Origin: an uncultured Mesonia sp.
GTDB lineage: Bacteria; Bacteroidota; Bacteroidia; Flavobacteriales; Flavobacteriaceae
Direction of reading: 5' to 3'
DNA: 64,000 bases
Assembly (NCBI GenBank): GCA_947499595.1
Contig: CANMOY010000002.1
Location: 1-64,000, forward strand
Below are positions 26,675 through 35,431 of the stretch, one piece after another; positions within the stretch are counted from its first letter, which is position 1, and each line of letters begins with the position of its first letter. A model generated the notes under the pieces. That model was not told the origin of the DNA. It searched no databases and saw only the letters and a list, made by a program, of their open reading frames with translations. The translations under genes were made by a program, and so were the position numbers.

Positions 26675-28933
26675 TTAAAACGCATAGCCTAAACTAAAAA
26701 ACCACTCGCTTTTATTACGTTCGGGCGACTGGGTATACCTTATTTCAATAGGACCTAAAATTGTTTCAAGGCCGTAACCAATAGAAAATCCTGTATAGTC
26801 TGGCAAGCTGAGCCAATTGCCGGTTTCAAACAAATCATTTTCTACATTAGCCATCGCATAGCCTAGGGTAAAATGATTTTTTGGCAAAAATTCTATATCA
26901 GCGTCTATTTGAGCCTTGATATAACTATCTGCCGATAGGCTTACAAAATCATAACCATAAAAGGGTACAAAATTATTTATGGGTTGTGCGCCATACCCTC
27001 CTATTACAAAATCGAGGGCATCCATTCTGTTTTTACCGATCCTAAAACCAGCCTCAGAATCTACCTTAAATCGCAACCAAGGATTTACCGAAAATGTATA
27101 GCCCAAATAACCACTAGCGATTGAAAACTCAGAAAACGCATAGGTTTCATTTTGCGCGAATAAATACAAGTTAAAATCGGCTTTAAATTTAAAGCCTCGG
27201 GTAGGAAAATGAGCATCGTCAAAAGTATCATAGTACAAATAGCCAAGTGCACTGTAAACGTTACTCTCCTCTAAAATAGCAAAAGGTAACGATTGTTGAT
27301 TTTCTTCACCAAAAATAGTTTCGGTTTCAATTCTTGTATATTTATGCTCTGCCCCTACACCAAATTTAAAATGTTTTGATAAGAAAGTTTCGGCGTAGAA
27401 TTGATTGGTAAAATCAAAATAATGCACATCTACCATATTTACATCGAGATTGGGTATTTCTATATTCTCACTTATAGTTTTAAAGGCAACGTTTTTATTG
27501 AATTGATTTAGTCGGGAATTTAAACCTAAGCTCCAGTAAACTCCTTTATCAAGATAATATTGAAAATCATACCTAAAATTATCTCCGGCAATGCCATCAA
27601 ATGAGAGAATATCATTTGAAAAAAGCAAGCTTTTATGTGTGAAATTAACCAATGCAGCACTGCGATAAAGTTCATCAAAATGCAGTCCAAATCGCAAAAA
27701 AGTATCGGTCTTATTCTCGGTCACTTCTAGTATTAAATCAAATTTATTATCTGGCTGGGGTAATAACCTATAGGTGATTCGCTTAAAATTCCCTGAAGCC
27801 GAAATATTTTGCAATCCCTCGTTGAGTTGGGTATATGCTATTTGTTGGTTTTCATCAATTTTCAATCGACCCTTAATATAGTTTCTAGGGTATTTACTAC
27901 TTCCCATAATAGCAATATTCTGTATAAATAGGGAGTCTTTAGGTTGTAAAGCTATATGCCTGCTAGCTGATTGTTTTTGTTTTTTTGCAATTTCTTGAAA
28001 GATGGATCTATATTCTGCCGCAACTTTTTCCCCTTCTTTTATAATCCGCTTTCCTTTATCAAAAGACAAAACAGTATAAGAACTTATATCTGGTTTTATA
28101 TAAACATCTGTCTCTTGACGTTTCTCTTTCATGTCATAGATAGTCCTAAAATTGTTGATTTGAGTAAGAATTTCTAAAGCAGATTGCAACTTGTCTCTAC
28201 TTACCAAACTATCTTGTACATCTACACCTATTACGTAATCCAAATTTTTTGCACGCAACAAGCGCACAGGGTAATTATTGGTTACCCCACCATCTATAAG
28301 TAATTTACCATCAATCTCTACCGGGCTAAATAAGGTTGGAAGCGCACCACTAGCACTTACAGCTTCGGGCAAACCGCCTTTATCTAGCACCACTTCTTTT
28401 CCTGTCTCAACATCGGTTGCTATGCAAAAAAAAGGTATGGGTAGTTTTGAAAAGTCTTTAACCTCTCTTACTGGGTGCATCAATTGGGCTAATAAATTAT
28501 AAAAATTTTGTCCTTTCGAGAGGCTAGAAGGTAAACTCAATTTAAATTGATTAAACGGTAGGGTCAAGGCATAGCGCTCGGCATCATTCTTCTCGTAAAA
28601 AGACTTTGCATTTCTAGGAACTTGATCTTGTAGAAGTTGTTCAAAATTAACCGAATTAAAAATTGAATCAAGTTGGTGGGCCGTATAGCCTGTTGCGTAT
28701 AAAGAACCTACTATAGCACCCATACTTGTACCAGCAATATAATCTACCCGCATACCCGATTCTTCAATAGCTTTTAATACACCTATATGAGCCAGTCCCT
28801 TTGCTCCGCCTCCACTTAATACTAAACCAACCCTTGGGTTTTCTGGTATAGGTTTATGCTTTTGAGCCATTAATTGTACCACCCAAAAACAACATAATAA
28901 GTATACAAGTAAGGGTTTAATCATGATTTTCAT
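26675..28933 (-). CDS. Patatin-like phospholipase with outer-membrane barrel (PlpD-like)
   Basis: 752-residue two-part protein: signal peptide (about 1-23), a patatin domain (about 33-300), a POTRA-like segment (about 330-395) and a 16-strand-type Omp85 beta-barrel ending ...WFFSLGYAF with terminal Phe. The lipase dyad is intact: oxyanion GGGAKG (41-46), GTSMG with S70 and DGG with D214. This is a type Vd/PlpD architecture, with the lipase either presented to the periplasm or secreted. A second ATG (MIKPL, at 28924) would give a cleaner signal peptide. The start overlaps uvrC by up to 17 bp, so it is translationally coupled. Confidence 0.88.
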   Translation of the reverse strand: MKIMIKPLLVYLLCCFWVVQLMAQKHKPIPENPRVGLVLSGGGAKGLAHIGVLKAIEESGMRVDYIAGTSMGAIVGSLYATGYTAHQLDSIFNSVNFEQLLQDQVPRNAKSFYEKNDAERYALTLPFNQFKLSLPSSLSKGQNFYNLLAQLMHPVREVKDFSKLPIPFFCIATDVETGKEVVLDKGGLPEAVSASGALPTLFSPVEIDGKLLIDGGVTNNYPVRLLRAKNLDYVIGVDVQDSLVSRDKLQSALEILTQINNFRTIYDMKEKRQETDVYIKPDISSYTVLSFDKGKRIIKEGEKVAAEYRSIFQEIAKKQKQSASRHIALQPKDSLFIQNIAIMGSSKYPRNYIKGRLKIDENQQIAYTQLNEGLQNISASGNFKRITYRLLPQPDNKFDLILEVTENKTDTFLRFGLHFDELYRSAALVNFTHKSLLFSNDILSFDGIAGDNFRYDFQYYLDKGVYWSLGLNSRLNQFNKNVAFKTISENIEIPNLDVNMVDVHYFDFTNQFYAETFLSKHFKFGVGAEHKYTRIETETIFGEENQQSLPFAILEESNVYSALGYLYYDTFDDAHFPTRGFKFKADFNLYLFAQNETYAFSEFSIASGYLGYTFSVNPWLRFKVDSEAGFRIGKNRMDALDFVIGGYGAQPINNFVPFYGYDFVSLSADSYIKAQIDADIEFLPKNHFTLGYAMANVENDLFETGNWLSLPDYTGFSIGYGLETILGPIEIRYTQSPERNKSEWFFSLGYAF

Positions 28934-30713
28934 AAAATTGATATATCAGCTGGGCTTTTGCTAGCCCAACAACTTCTTGAAGCTCCTCAAGACTAGCTTG
29001 TTTTACTTTAGAAACCGAGCGGAAATGTTTGAGTAAACTTACTGCCGTTTTTTCACCAATACCTGGTATTTCTTCTAAGGCAGTACCTAGAGCAGCTTTA
29101 CTACGCTTGTCTCGATGAAAAGTAATGCCAAACCGATGAGCCTCATTTCGTAATTGCTGTATAATTTTTAAAGTTTCTGATTTTTTATCTAAATATAAGG
29201 GATATTTATCACCCGGGTAAAACAATTCTTCCAATCGCTTAGCTATTCCTATTATGGCAATCTTACCGCGTAAACCTAAATCATTTAAAGCTTTTAGAGC
29301 CGAATTCAATTGCCCTTTACCCCCATCTATTATAATGAGTTGAGGCAAGGGCTGCTCTTCTTGGAGTAGCCGTTTGTATCGCCTGAATACGACCTCTTCC
29401 ATCGAGGCAAAATCATCTGGACCTTCTACCGTTTTAATATTAAATTTACGGTAATCTTTTTTACTAGGCTTCCCGTTTTTAAATACCACGCAAGCGGCTA
29501 CAGGATTTGTTCCTTGAATGTTCGAGTTATCAAAACATTCTATATGCCTAGGTTCTTCATTGAGTCGTAGGTCTTTTTTCATTTGTGCCATTAGCCGATT
29601 GGTATGCCTATCTGGATCTACCATTTTCATTTGCTTAAATCGCTCTTGTCTAAAGTATTTTGCATTCCGTAAAGAAAGATCTACAATAGCTTTTTTATCG
29701 CCCAACTTAGGTACGCTAACTTTTACTCCTTGTACGGTTTTTACAGGGAAAGGTACATAAATTTCTCGCGACATGGAGTTAAATCGTTGTCTGATTTCGG
29801 TAATGGCCAGCTCAAGCAATTCTTCATCGGTTTCATCGAGTTTTTTCTTGAGCTCAATAGTATGCGAACGTATGATACTCCCGTGCGCAATCTGTAAAAA
29901 ATTCACATAACCATAACCTTCATCCGAAATGATCGAGAAAACATCTACATTGGTAATTTTAGGATTTACTACTGTGCTTTTAGCCTGATATTTTTCAAGT
30001 ACCTCGATTTTCTCTTTGATGCGCTGGGCCTCTTCAAACTGCATATTCTCTGCATAGGCCTGCATCTGACTTTTAAACTGCTGTAGCGAATCTTTAAAAT
30101 CTCCCTTTACAATTTGCCGTATATGCTCTATATTTTTACGGTATTCCGTTTCAGATTGTAGGTCTTCGCAAGGCCCTTTACAGTTTCCTAAATGGTACTC
30201 TAAGCACACCTTATACTTGCCTTGTTCTATCTTTTGCTTGGATAAATCAAAATTACAGGTTCGCAATTGGTAAAGCCCTCGAATAAGTTCTAATAACGTG
30301 TTTACCGTCTTAAAACTGGTATAAGGCCCGTAATATTCGCTGCCATCTTTTATTAATCTACGCGTAGGAAAAACGCGAGGAAAACGTTCGTTTTTAATGC
30401 AAATCCAAGGATAGGTTTTGTCATCCTTTAACATTACATTAAATCGGGGCTGGTATTTTTTTATAAGGTTATTCTCTAGCAACAATGCATCGGTTTCAGA
30501 GTTCACCACAATGTGTTTTATGGTTTTTATCTTCTTCACCATCACCGCAATGCGGTGGCTATCGTGCTTTTTATTAAAGTAAGAACTTACTCTCTTTTTT
30601 AAGTTTTTGGCTTTACCAACATACAAAATCTTCCCGGCCTTGTCGTAATATTGATATACACCAGGGCTGCTGGGTAATGTTTTTACTTGTATCGCTAAAT
30701 CTGGCTGCTCCAT
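28917..30713 (-). CDS. uvrC: Excinuclease ABC subunit C
   Basis: 598-residue nucleotide-excision-repair nuclease that makes both incisions around damaged DNA with UvrB. Order: GIY-YIG domain (GVYQYYD...ILYVGKAKNLKKR) for the 3' cut, Cys-containing linker (CNFDLSK...CLEYHLGNCKGPC), UVR domain (about 205-240), RNase H-like domain for the 5' cut (ECFDNSNIQG, IIIDGGKGQL) and C-terminal helix-hairpin-helix (IPGIGEKTAVSLL). The frame is open 17 codons upstream, but MEQPDLAIQVKTLPSSPGVYQYY fits the family. The 3' end overlaps the patatin gene. Confidence 0.96.
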   Translation of the reverse strand: MEQPDLAIQVKTLPSSPGVYQYYDKAGKILYVGKAKNLKKRVSSYFNKKHDSHRIAVMVKKIKTIKHIVVNSETDALLLENNLIKKYQPRFNVMLKDDKTYPWICIKNERFPRVFPTRRLIKDGSEYYGPYTSFKTVNTLLELIRGLYQLRTCNFDLSKQKIEQGKYKVCLEYHLGNCKGPCEDLQSETEYRKNIEHIRQIVKGDFKDSLQQFKSQMQAYAENMQFEEAQRIKEKIEVLEKYQAKSTVVNPKITNVDVFSIISDEGYGYVNFLQIAHGSIIRSHTIELKKKLDETDEELLELAITEIRQRFNSMSREIYVPFPVKTVQGVKVSVPKLGDKKAIVDLSLRNAKYFRQERFKQMKMVDPDRHTNRLMAQMKKDLRLNEEPRHIECFDNSNIQGTNPVAACVVFKNGKPSKKDYRKFNIKTVEGPDDFASMEEVVFRRYKRLLQEEQPLPQLIIIDGGKGQLNSALKALNDLGLRGKIAIIGIAKRLEELFYPGDKYPLYLDKKSETLKIIQQLRNEAHRFGITFHRDKRSKAALGTALEEIPGIGEKTAVSLLKHFRSVSKVKQASLEELQEVVGLAKAQLIYQFYENHD

Positions 30714-30822
30714 AGCCCAAATATACTGTATTTTCTTACTAACAAATAAATGTGATGGACTCAATTAAAAAGAATTTGAAATATCAAATTTTCGAGTATT
30801 TTTGACAAAAAATAAAAGTATA

Positions 30823-30852
30823 CGCTAGACGCTTCCGCGGAAAGCAATCTGC
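30823..30852. repeat. Dispersed palindromic repeat, copy 1
   Basis: CGCTAG followed by an imperfect palindrome centred on CCGCGG (CGCTTCCGCGGAAAGC) and then AATCTGC. It sits in the intergenic region between uvrC and the RimB-like gene. It matches copy 2 inside metG over about 30 bp. Confidence 0.6.
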
Positions 30853-30909
30853 AAATTTTTATAAGCTTTAAATTTTAAGTACCTTTTCCTTTTTAATTTT
30901 ATTTTGCCC

Positions 30910-31347
30910 ATGAAAACCACCTCTTCGCCAATTATCATAGGAAGATGTGATGTAGCCGATTTCCCTTTGTTAGCAATTAAAGACATTGCTATTAAAATTG
31001 ATACAGGCGCTTATACCTCATCTATACACTGCAAAGACATTCAGGTTAAGGAGAACAAATTGCATTGCGTATTTTTAGACCCTGAACATCCCGAATATAA
31101 CGGCAAATCTTTTGTTTTTGATCAATTTAAACAAAAGAAGGTAAAAAGTAGTAACGGGCAGGTGCAACTGCGTTATTTAATAAAAACGCGTATTCGTTTA
31201 TTTGAACAAGAATACCCAATAGAATTAACCTTAAGCGACCGTGAAGAAATGAATTTCCCTATCTTAATTGGTCGTAAATTTTTAACGCATCGCTTTATAG
31301 TTGATGTTAGCAAAGAAAACCTATCAAAATTGAATAAACCTCACTAA
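30910..31347 (+). CDS. RimB-like retropepsin-type protease (ATP-dependent zinc protease family)
   Basis: 145-residue protein of PF05618 ('ATP-dependent zinc protease', a retropepsin-like fold). The catalytic-type motif [11 protein letters not shown] carries the Asp-Thr-Gly signature of aspartic proteases, and a second conserved piece is ILIGRKFL. In pseudomonads the RimB member acts with RimK on glutamate tails of ribosomal protein S6; here rimK starts 4 bp downstream, so the same partnership is likely. ATG at 30910 is chosen over an upstream TTG. Confidence 0.8.
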   Translation: MKTTSSPIIIGRCDVADFPLLAIKDIAIKIDTGAYTSSIHCKDIQVKENKLHCVFLDPEHPEYNGKSFVFDQFKQKKVKSSNGQVQLRYLIKTRIRLFEQEYPIELTLSDREEMNFPILIGRKFLTHRFIVDVSKENLSKLNKPH

Positions 31348-31351
31348 TGAT

Positions 31352-32224
31352 ATGAATATTAAAATTCTCTCTAGAAACCCAAATTTATACTCTACTCAGC
31401 GTTTGGTTGAAGCAGCCAAAAAAAGAAAACATGAGGTAGAGATTATAGACCCCTTAAAATGCGATATTGTCATTGAAAAACGCAAACCCAATATTTATTA
31501 TAAGGGTAAATACCTAGAACACGTAGATGCGGTAATTCCTAGAATCGGTGCTTCGGTTACTTTTTATGGAACTGCTGTAGTTAGACAATTTGAAATGATG
31601 AACGCTTTTACCACGACGGGATCTGAAGCATTACTGCGTAGTCGTGATAAATTGAGAAGTTTGCAGTTGCTGTCTAAAGCAAAAATTGGTTTACCAAAGA
31701 CCGTTTTTACCAATTATTCTAGAGACGTTGAAGGGGTTATTAATCAAGTGGGCGGCACCCCATTGGTGATTAAATTATTAGAGGGCACCCAAGGATTAGG
31801 AGTTGTTCTAGCCGAAACTAAAAATGCAGCCAGATCTGTAATTGAAGCTTTTAACGGCTTGCAAGCTCGTGTAATTGTTCAAGAATTTATCAAAGAAGCT
31901 AAAGGTGCCGATATTCGGGCTTTCGTGGTAGATGGGCACGTAGTAGGTGCGATGAAACGACAAGGAAAAGAGGGTGAGTTTAGATCTAATTTGCACCGTG
32001 GCGGTTCTGCAGAAATTATAGAACTTTCTGATGAAGAAGAAGTAGCCGCCGTTAGAGCCGCAAAAGCTATGGGACTTGGCGTAGCTGGAGTTGACTTGCT
32101 GCAAAGCTCTCGAGGGCCGTTGATTTTAGAGGTCAATTCTTCTCCAGGTTTAGAAGGTATAGAGAAAGCTACCAACAAAGATATCGCTAAAAGCATCATT
32201 AGATTTATTGAAAAAAATGCATAA
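31352..32224 (+). CDS. rimK: RimK-type ATP-grasp glutamate ligase
   Basis: 290-residue ATP-grasp ligase. RimK adds glutamate residues to the C-terminus of ribosomal protein S6 and can also make poly-glutamate. It shows the family N-terminal domain ([19 protein letters not shown]), [11 protein letters not shown], the ATP-binding loop ([10 protein letters not shown]) and the metal-binding end (GVDLLQSS...[14 protein letters not shown]). The length is normal. Second gene of a four-gene operon with spacings of 4, 3 and 3 bp. Some relatives modify other peptides, so S6 as substrate is by family. Confidence 0.92.
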   Translation: MNIKILSRNPNLYSTQRLVEAAKKRKHEVEIIDPLKCDIVIEKRKPNIYYKGKYLEHVDAVIPRIGASVTFYGTAVVRQFEMMNAFTTTGSEALLRSRDKLRSLQLLSKAKIGLPKTVFTNYSRDVEGVINQVGGTPLVIKLLEGTQGLGVVLAETKNAARSVIEAFNGLQARVIVQEFIKEAKGADIRAFVVDGHVVGAMKRQGKEGEFRSNLHRGGSAEIIELSDEEEVAAVRAAKAMGLGVAGVDLLQSSRGPLILEVNSSPGLEGIEKATNKDIAKSIIRFIEKNA

Positions 32225-32227
32225 ATT

Positions 32228-33196
32228 TTGGGTGAGATAGATCAAAATAATGCACTGCACCTGTTAGGGCAAACAATTCAGCCCGGTGAAAGTGCACGTC
32301 TCAATTTTAACTCGGCCAAACTATTTACCGCTAGCCCTGTAGAAGTACCTGTAATTATTGAACGATCAAAAAAGCCAGGGCCCATTGTCTTATTCACCGC
32401 TGGTGTTCACGGCGATGAAATAAACGGAATAGAGGTAGTGCGCCAGCTTATTTCGAGAAAAATAAACAGGCCTAAAATAGGAACCATAATTTGTATTCCT
32501 GTTTTTAACGTTTTTGGTTTTTTAAATTTGCAAAGGGAGTTTCCTGATGGAAGAGATCTAAACCGAGTTTTCCCGGGCTCAAAAAAAGGTCCGCTTGCCT
32601 CGCGATTTGCCTATCAATTTACCCAAGAAATTTTACCAGTAGTAGATTATTGTGTAGACTTTCATACTGGTGGAGCTAGTCGATTCAATGCTCCGCAAAT
32701 ACGTATTAGAGAGAATGATGAGCCTTTATTAGAATTGGCCCATATTTTTAATGCTCCTTTTATAGTTTACTCGAGTACCATTAGCAAATCTTATCGCGCA
32801 TCTTGCTACCAAGCCAATATTCCTACCTTGTTATTTGAAGGAGGAAAATCTCTAGATAACAATAAACAAATCACCCAAATTGGGGTGCAAGGTTGCCTAC
32901 GTTTATTAGGTCACTTAGGTATGTTAAAAGGTTCATTTGATTTAAAACCTGCCAGTAAACCTCCCATTTTGGTAAGCCAAAGTAAATGGATACGCGCCGC
33001 ACATAGTGGTTTACTGCATTTAAAGGTGGCTTGTGGAAAAAAAGTAGATCAAGGTGAGGTACTTGCCCAGATTACAGATCCATACGGATCGTTTAGATAT
33101 ACGGTAAAAGCTAGGTCATCGGGTTATATAATAAACGTAAATGAATCACCTATTGTCTACCAGGGCGACGCTTTGTTTCATTTATCTATTTCTTAA
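32228..33196 (+). CDS. Succinylglutamate desuccinylase/aspartoacylase-like zinc deacylase
   Basis: 322-residue M14-like zinc hydrolase of the AstE/AspA group. Zinc ligands are visible in GVHGDEINGIE (His, Glu) and DFHTGGASR (His), and a C-terminal beta domain is present (GLLHLKVACGKKVDQGEVLAQI). There is no ATG in the N-terminal region: the frame closes at the rimK stop, and the only sensible start is TTG at 32228, 3 bp downstream. Neighbouring rimK suggests it removes an acyl or amino-acid group added by that system. True AstE in arginine catabolism is less likely, as no other ast gene is nearby. Confidence 0.8.
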   Translation: MGEIDQNNALHLLGQTIQPGESARLNFNSAKLFTASPVEVPVIIERSKKPGPIVLFTAGVHGDEINGIEVVRQLISRKINRPKIGTIICIPVFNVFGFLNLQREFPDGRDLNRVFPGSKKGPLASRFAYQFTQEILPVVDYCVDFHTGGASRFNAPQIRIRENDEPLLELAHIFNAPFIVYSSTISKSYRASCYQANIPTLLFEGGKSLDNNKQITQIGVQGCLRLLGHLGMLKGSFDLKPASKPPILVSQSKWIRAAHSGLLHLKVACGKKVDQGEVLAQITDPYGSFRYTVKARSSGYIINVNESPIVYQGDALFHLSIS

Positions 33197-33199
33197 TAT

Positions 33200-33769
33200 A
33201 TGACAAACAAGAATCAAATCCGTAAAGTATACAAAAAAAAGCGCCAGGCGCTAACTAAGGAATTATTGGAAGAAATGAGCTTAGCCATAGCGAATAAGGC
33301 GGCCCAATTGCCTATATGGGATTTTTCTTTTTACCATATTTTTTTACCCATTGCCAAAAAAAATGAGGTGGATACAGAGTTTATGTTGCACCTGTTGCAG
33401 GGTAAAGATAAAAATATAGTGCTGGCTAAAAGTGATTTTAAAAATTTTACTTTACAGCATTTTTTGCTTACGGATACGACTAAAATAAAAGTTAATGCCT
33501 ATGGTATACCAGAACCTGTTGCTGGTATTGCAATTCACCCTCGACAGATTGAGGTGGTGTTTATGCCGCTTTTAGCTTTTGACCTTAACGGAAATAGAGT
33601 TGGTTATGGAAAAGGATTTTACGATAGGTTTTTAAATGAATGCCAACCCAACACAATTAAAATTGGACTCTCTTTTTTTGAGGCAGAAGAAAAAATAGAT
33701 TCCGATGGATTTGATGTACCCCTAGATTATTGCATTACGCCTAGCAAAACCTATCGTTTTAAGCATTAA
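33200..33769 (+). CDS. 5-formyltetrahydrofolate cyclo-ligase
   Basis: 189-residue enzyme that uses ATP to convert 5-formyl-THF to 5,10-methenyl-THF, returning the folate to one-carbon metabolism. The N-terminal basic stretch (KNQIRKVYKKKRQAL) and the signature GNRVGYGKGFYDRFL near residue 130 are typical. The length is normal. It is the last gene of the rimK operon, 3 bp after the deacylase gene, and is followed by a terminator. Its functional link to that operon is unclear. Confidence 0.93.
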   Translation: MTNKNQIRKVYKKKRQALTKELLEEMSLAIANKAAQLPIWDFSFYHIFLPIAKKNEVDTEFMLHLLQGKDKNIVLAKSDFKNFTLQHFLLTDTTKIKVNAYGIPEPVAGIAIHPRQIEVVFMPLLAFDLNGNRVGYGKGFYDRFLNECQPNTIKIGLSFFEAEEKIDSDGFDVPLDYCITPSKTYRFKH

Positions 33770-33795
33770 AAAAGCCAACCGAAAGGCTGGCTTTT
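33768..33795. terminator. Bidirectional terminator
   Basis: The stem AAAGCCAACC/GGCTGGCTTT has one mismatch, a GAAA tetraloop, and A and T runs on its flanks. It lies between two convergent genes. Confidence 0.82.
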
Positions 33796-33812
33796 AATTG
33801 GTGAACTTTAAT

Positions 33813-34412
33813 TTAAAAACTGTATCCAATACGTATATGCAAGTCTAAAAACACATCGTCTTTATCTACCTTGTATAAGTATTTATCTTCATCTATAAAA
33901 GCGCGCACATAACCAACCCCTAAGCCTAACTCGTAGTTAAAATGTTTACCTATGCTGCGTCTAATTCCCCATTTGGGTACGATTCTTATCTGATCGATAA
34001 CCTCGAGATTATCTACATTAGACACTACAAACCAATCAGGATTATAAGCTGTTTGAATAGCCAAAAAGTTTCCGCTATTTTTAGATGTTTTACGTTTTTT
34101 TACCGCTCTTTTCTTAAGGTTATAATACCATCTTGGCTCCGCCGATATCACCGGCGCTAAAGCATAATTTACCCGGTTGTTTTCTTGGTAAATACTACCA
34201 CCAAAAGCGGCCATATCGAGGCCAACTTCTGTTCTTAACGCCAAAGTGTTACTCAAACCAAATTCGTATTGCCCCCAAACCCCTAAAAAGCCCGTTTGAA
34301 CACTAAAAAAACCGTCTTCTACTTGACCTTCATTGTTATTTGTTTGAGCGTATAAAGCATTTTGGGTATACAGCAAGGACAATACCCCAAGGACAAATAA
34401 TTTAGTTTTCAT
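33813..34412 (-). CDS. Putative outer-membrane beta-barrel protein
   Basis: 199-residue protein with a signal peptide (cleavage after LYAQ, about residue 23). The rest alternates polar and hydrophobic residues as in small eight-strand barrels (FFSVQTGFLGVWGQYEFGL, HFNYELGLGVGYVRAF) and ends in Phe (IRIGYSF), the usual barrel C-terminus. A basic loop (KKRAVKKRKTSK) is near the middle. No specific function. It overlaps the end of the upstream lipoprotein gene by 11 bp. Confidence 0.68.
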   Translation of the reverse strand: MKTKLFVLGVLSLLYTQNALYAQTNNNEGQVEDGFFSVQTGFLGVWGQYEFGLSNTLALRTEVGLDMAAFGGSIYQENNRVNYALAPVISAEPRWYYNLKKRAVKKRKTSKNSGNFLAIQTAYNPDWFVVSNVDNLEVIDQIRIVPKWGIRRSIGKHFNYELGLGVGYVRAFIDEDKYLYKVDKDDVFLDLHIRIGYSF

Positions 34413-34860
34413 GATCTATTTTTATATAGGTGTTAATTAAGTTAGACTCAAGACTTTCGTCATAAGTTTCTAAAACTAGTGTTTTTTTGTCAATTACCTC
34501 AAATTTCACTTGCTGTTTCATTTCTGAAGTACTGCCGTCAACTTTAACTTCACCCGAGATAAAAATTTGATTCTCACTCAACTCAACCCAATTGACATTT
34601 GCATTGAAAAGCACCTCACAATCATTTGCTGAAGAATTATTTTTGTATAAAACAATTTCTAGTGCACCATCTGATTTAAAGTGAAAAGTAGATTGTTTTT
34701 CACAAATCGTTAGAGAGCGCCAATCTGTTGATTCCCATTGCCAAGTACCTATTATTGAATTTGTTTCTAAGGATAAATCCTGTTCGGATTGAGCATCGTC
34801 ATCACCCTCGCAAGAAACAAGTAAAAAAACTAAGAGCGTCAAATTTAAAAATTTTAACAT
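34402..34860 (-). CDS. Lipocalin-like lipoprotein
   Basis: 152-residue lipoprotein (lipobox LLVSC, Cys17, followed by EGDDDAQSEQD). The acidic tract after the Cys resembles the flavobacterial surface-export signal. The mature part begins IIGTWQWES, the typical opening of lipocalin-like domains, and consists mainly of beta-strand-like segments. Ligand unknown. It lies between a two-helix membrane gene and a barrel protein gene, in one likely transcription unit. Confidence 0.7.
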   Translation of the reverse strand: MLKFLNLTLLVFLLVSCEGDDDAQSEQDLSLETNSIIGTWQWESTDWRSLTICEKQSTFHFKSDGALEIVLYKNNSSANDCEVLFNANVNWVELSENQIFISGEVKVDGSTSEMKQQVKFEVIDKKTLVLETYDESLESNLINTYIKIDHEN

Positions 34861-34871
34861 AATAATACTTT

Positions 34872-35078
34872 TTAATTTTTATCAAAGAGCTTGAATTTCG
34901 CAATTGCCACTGTACTTCCTAAAAATGGCAGTAAAAAAACTAATAGGATCCATAAAATTTTAGAAAGTCCTCTGTTATCTTCTTTAGAAGATTTTAGTAT
35001 TAAAAAAAAACTATAAGCAATATACAATATTAGAAGACTAAATAAAATATAAGCAAAGGTTGAATTATAAAATACCAT
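34872..35078 (-). CDS. Small two-helix membrane protein, PLDc_N-like
   Basis: 68-residue protein with two transmembrane helices (about 8-28 and 42-61) separated by a charged loop (KSSKEDNRGLSKI). The pattern ILWILLVFLLPFLGSTVAI resembles the PLDc_N domain (W-x8-P-x-[LI]-G) that is common as a stand-alone small protein in Bacteroidota. No function known. It lies 11 bp before the lipocalin-like gene. Confidence 0.6.
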   Translation of the reverse strand: MVFYNSTFAYILFSLLILYIAYSFFLILKSSKEDNRGLSKILWILLVFLLPFLGSTVAIAKFKLFDKN

Positions 35079-35431
35079 AACAATTTAATTATTTGAGAAT
35101 TAGCTATATTAGTTTTTTTTTAAATTTTTTACTCATTTGGCCAAGCACGAAGGCAAAAAAAAAAAAAAAATAAAACAAACAAGTTTTATATATTAAAAGA
35201 AAACATTTTATCAGATTATTTTTAATTTCATTTAATAAAATTTAAAAATCCTGTTTTATCTTAACTAAATTAATAACCGAATCAATTCTTCTCAATAGTA
35301 GTCAGTTTTACTATAAGCAGTTTATAAAAAATACATATACTTAATCGAGAATATTGACTAAACCAAGTTTGGATTTTTTTGAAATTACAGCGTGCAGCCG
35401 TATAATTGAGATGGGTAAAGTACTAAAATGC
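35079..35431. other. Gene-free A/T-rich stretch with an A16 tract
   Basis: 353 bp without a convincing gene or RNA. The main feature is an unbroken run of 16 A at 35155-35170, about 75 bp upstream of the small membrane gene (T16 on its coding strand). The rest is A/T-rich with no well-spaced TAnnTTTG promoter and no clear terminator for lspA. Confidence 0.6.

Noticed and set aside
30718-30725. TATATTTG just upstream of uvrC as a promoter -7 box
   Set aside because: It would give an almost leaderless uvrC mRNA, and no TTG lies at 19 bp; not strong enough to list as a promoter.
31808-32199. Minus-strand open frames within rimK
   Set aside because: They are antisense shadows of a conserved ATP-grasp gene, with unlikely composition and no motif.
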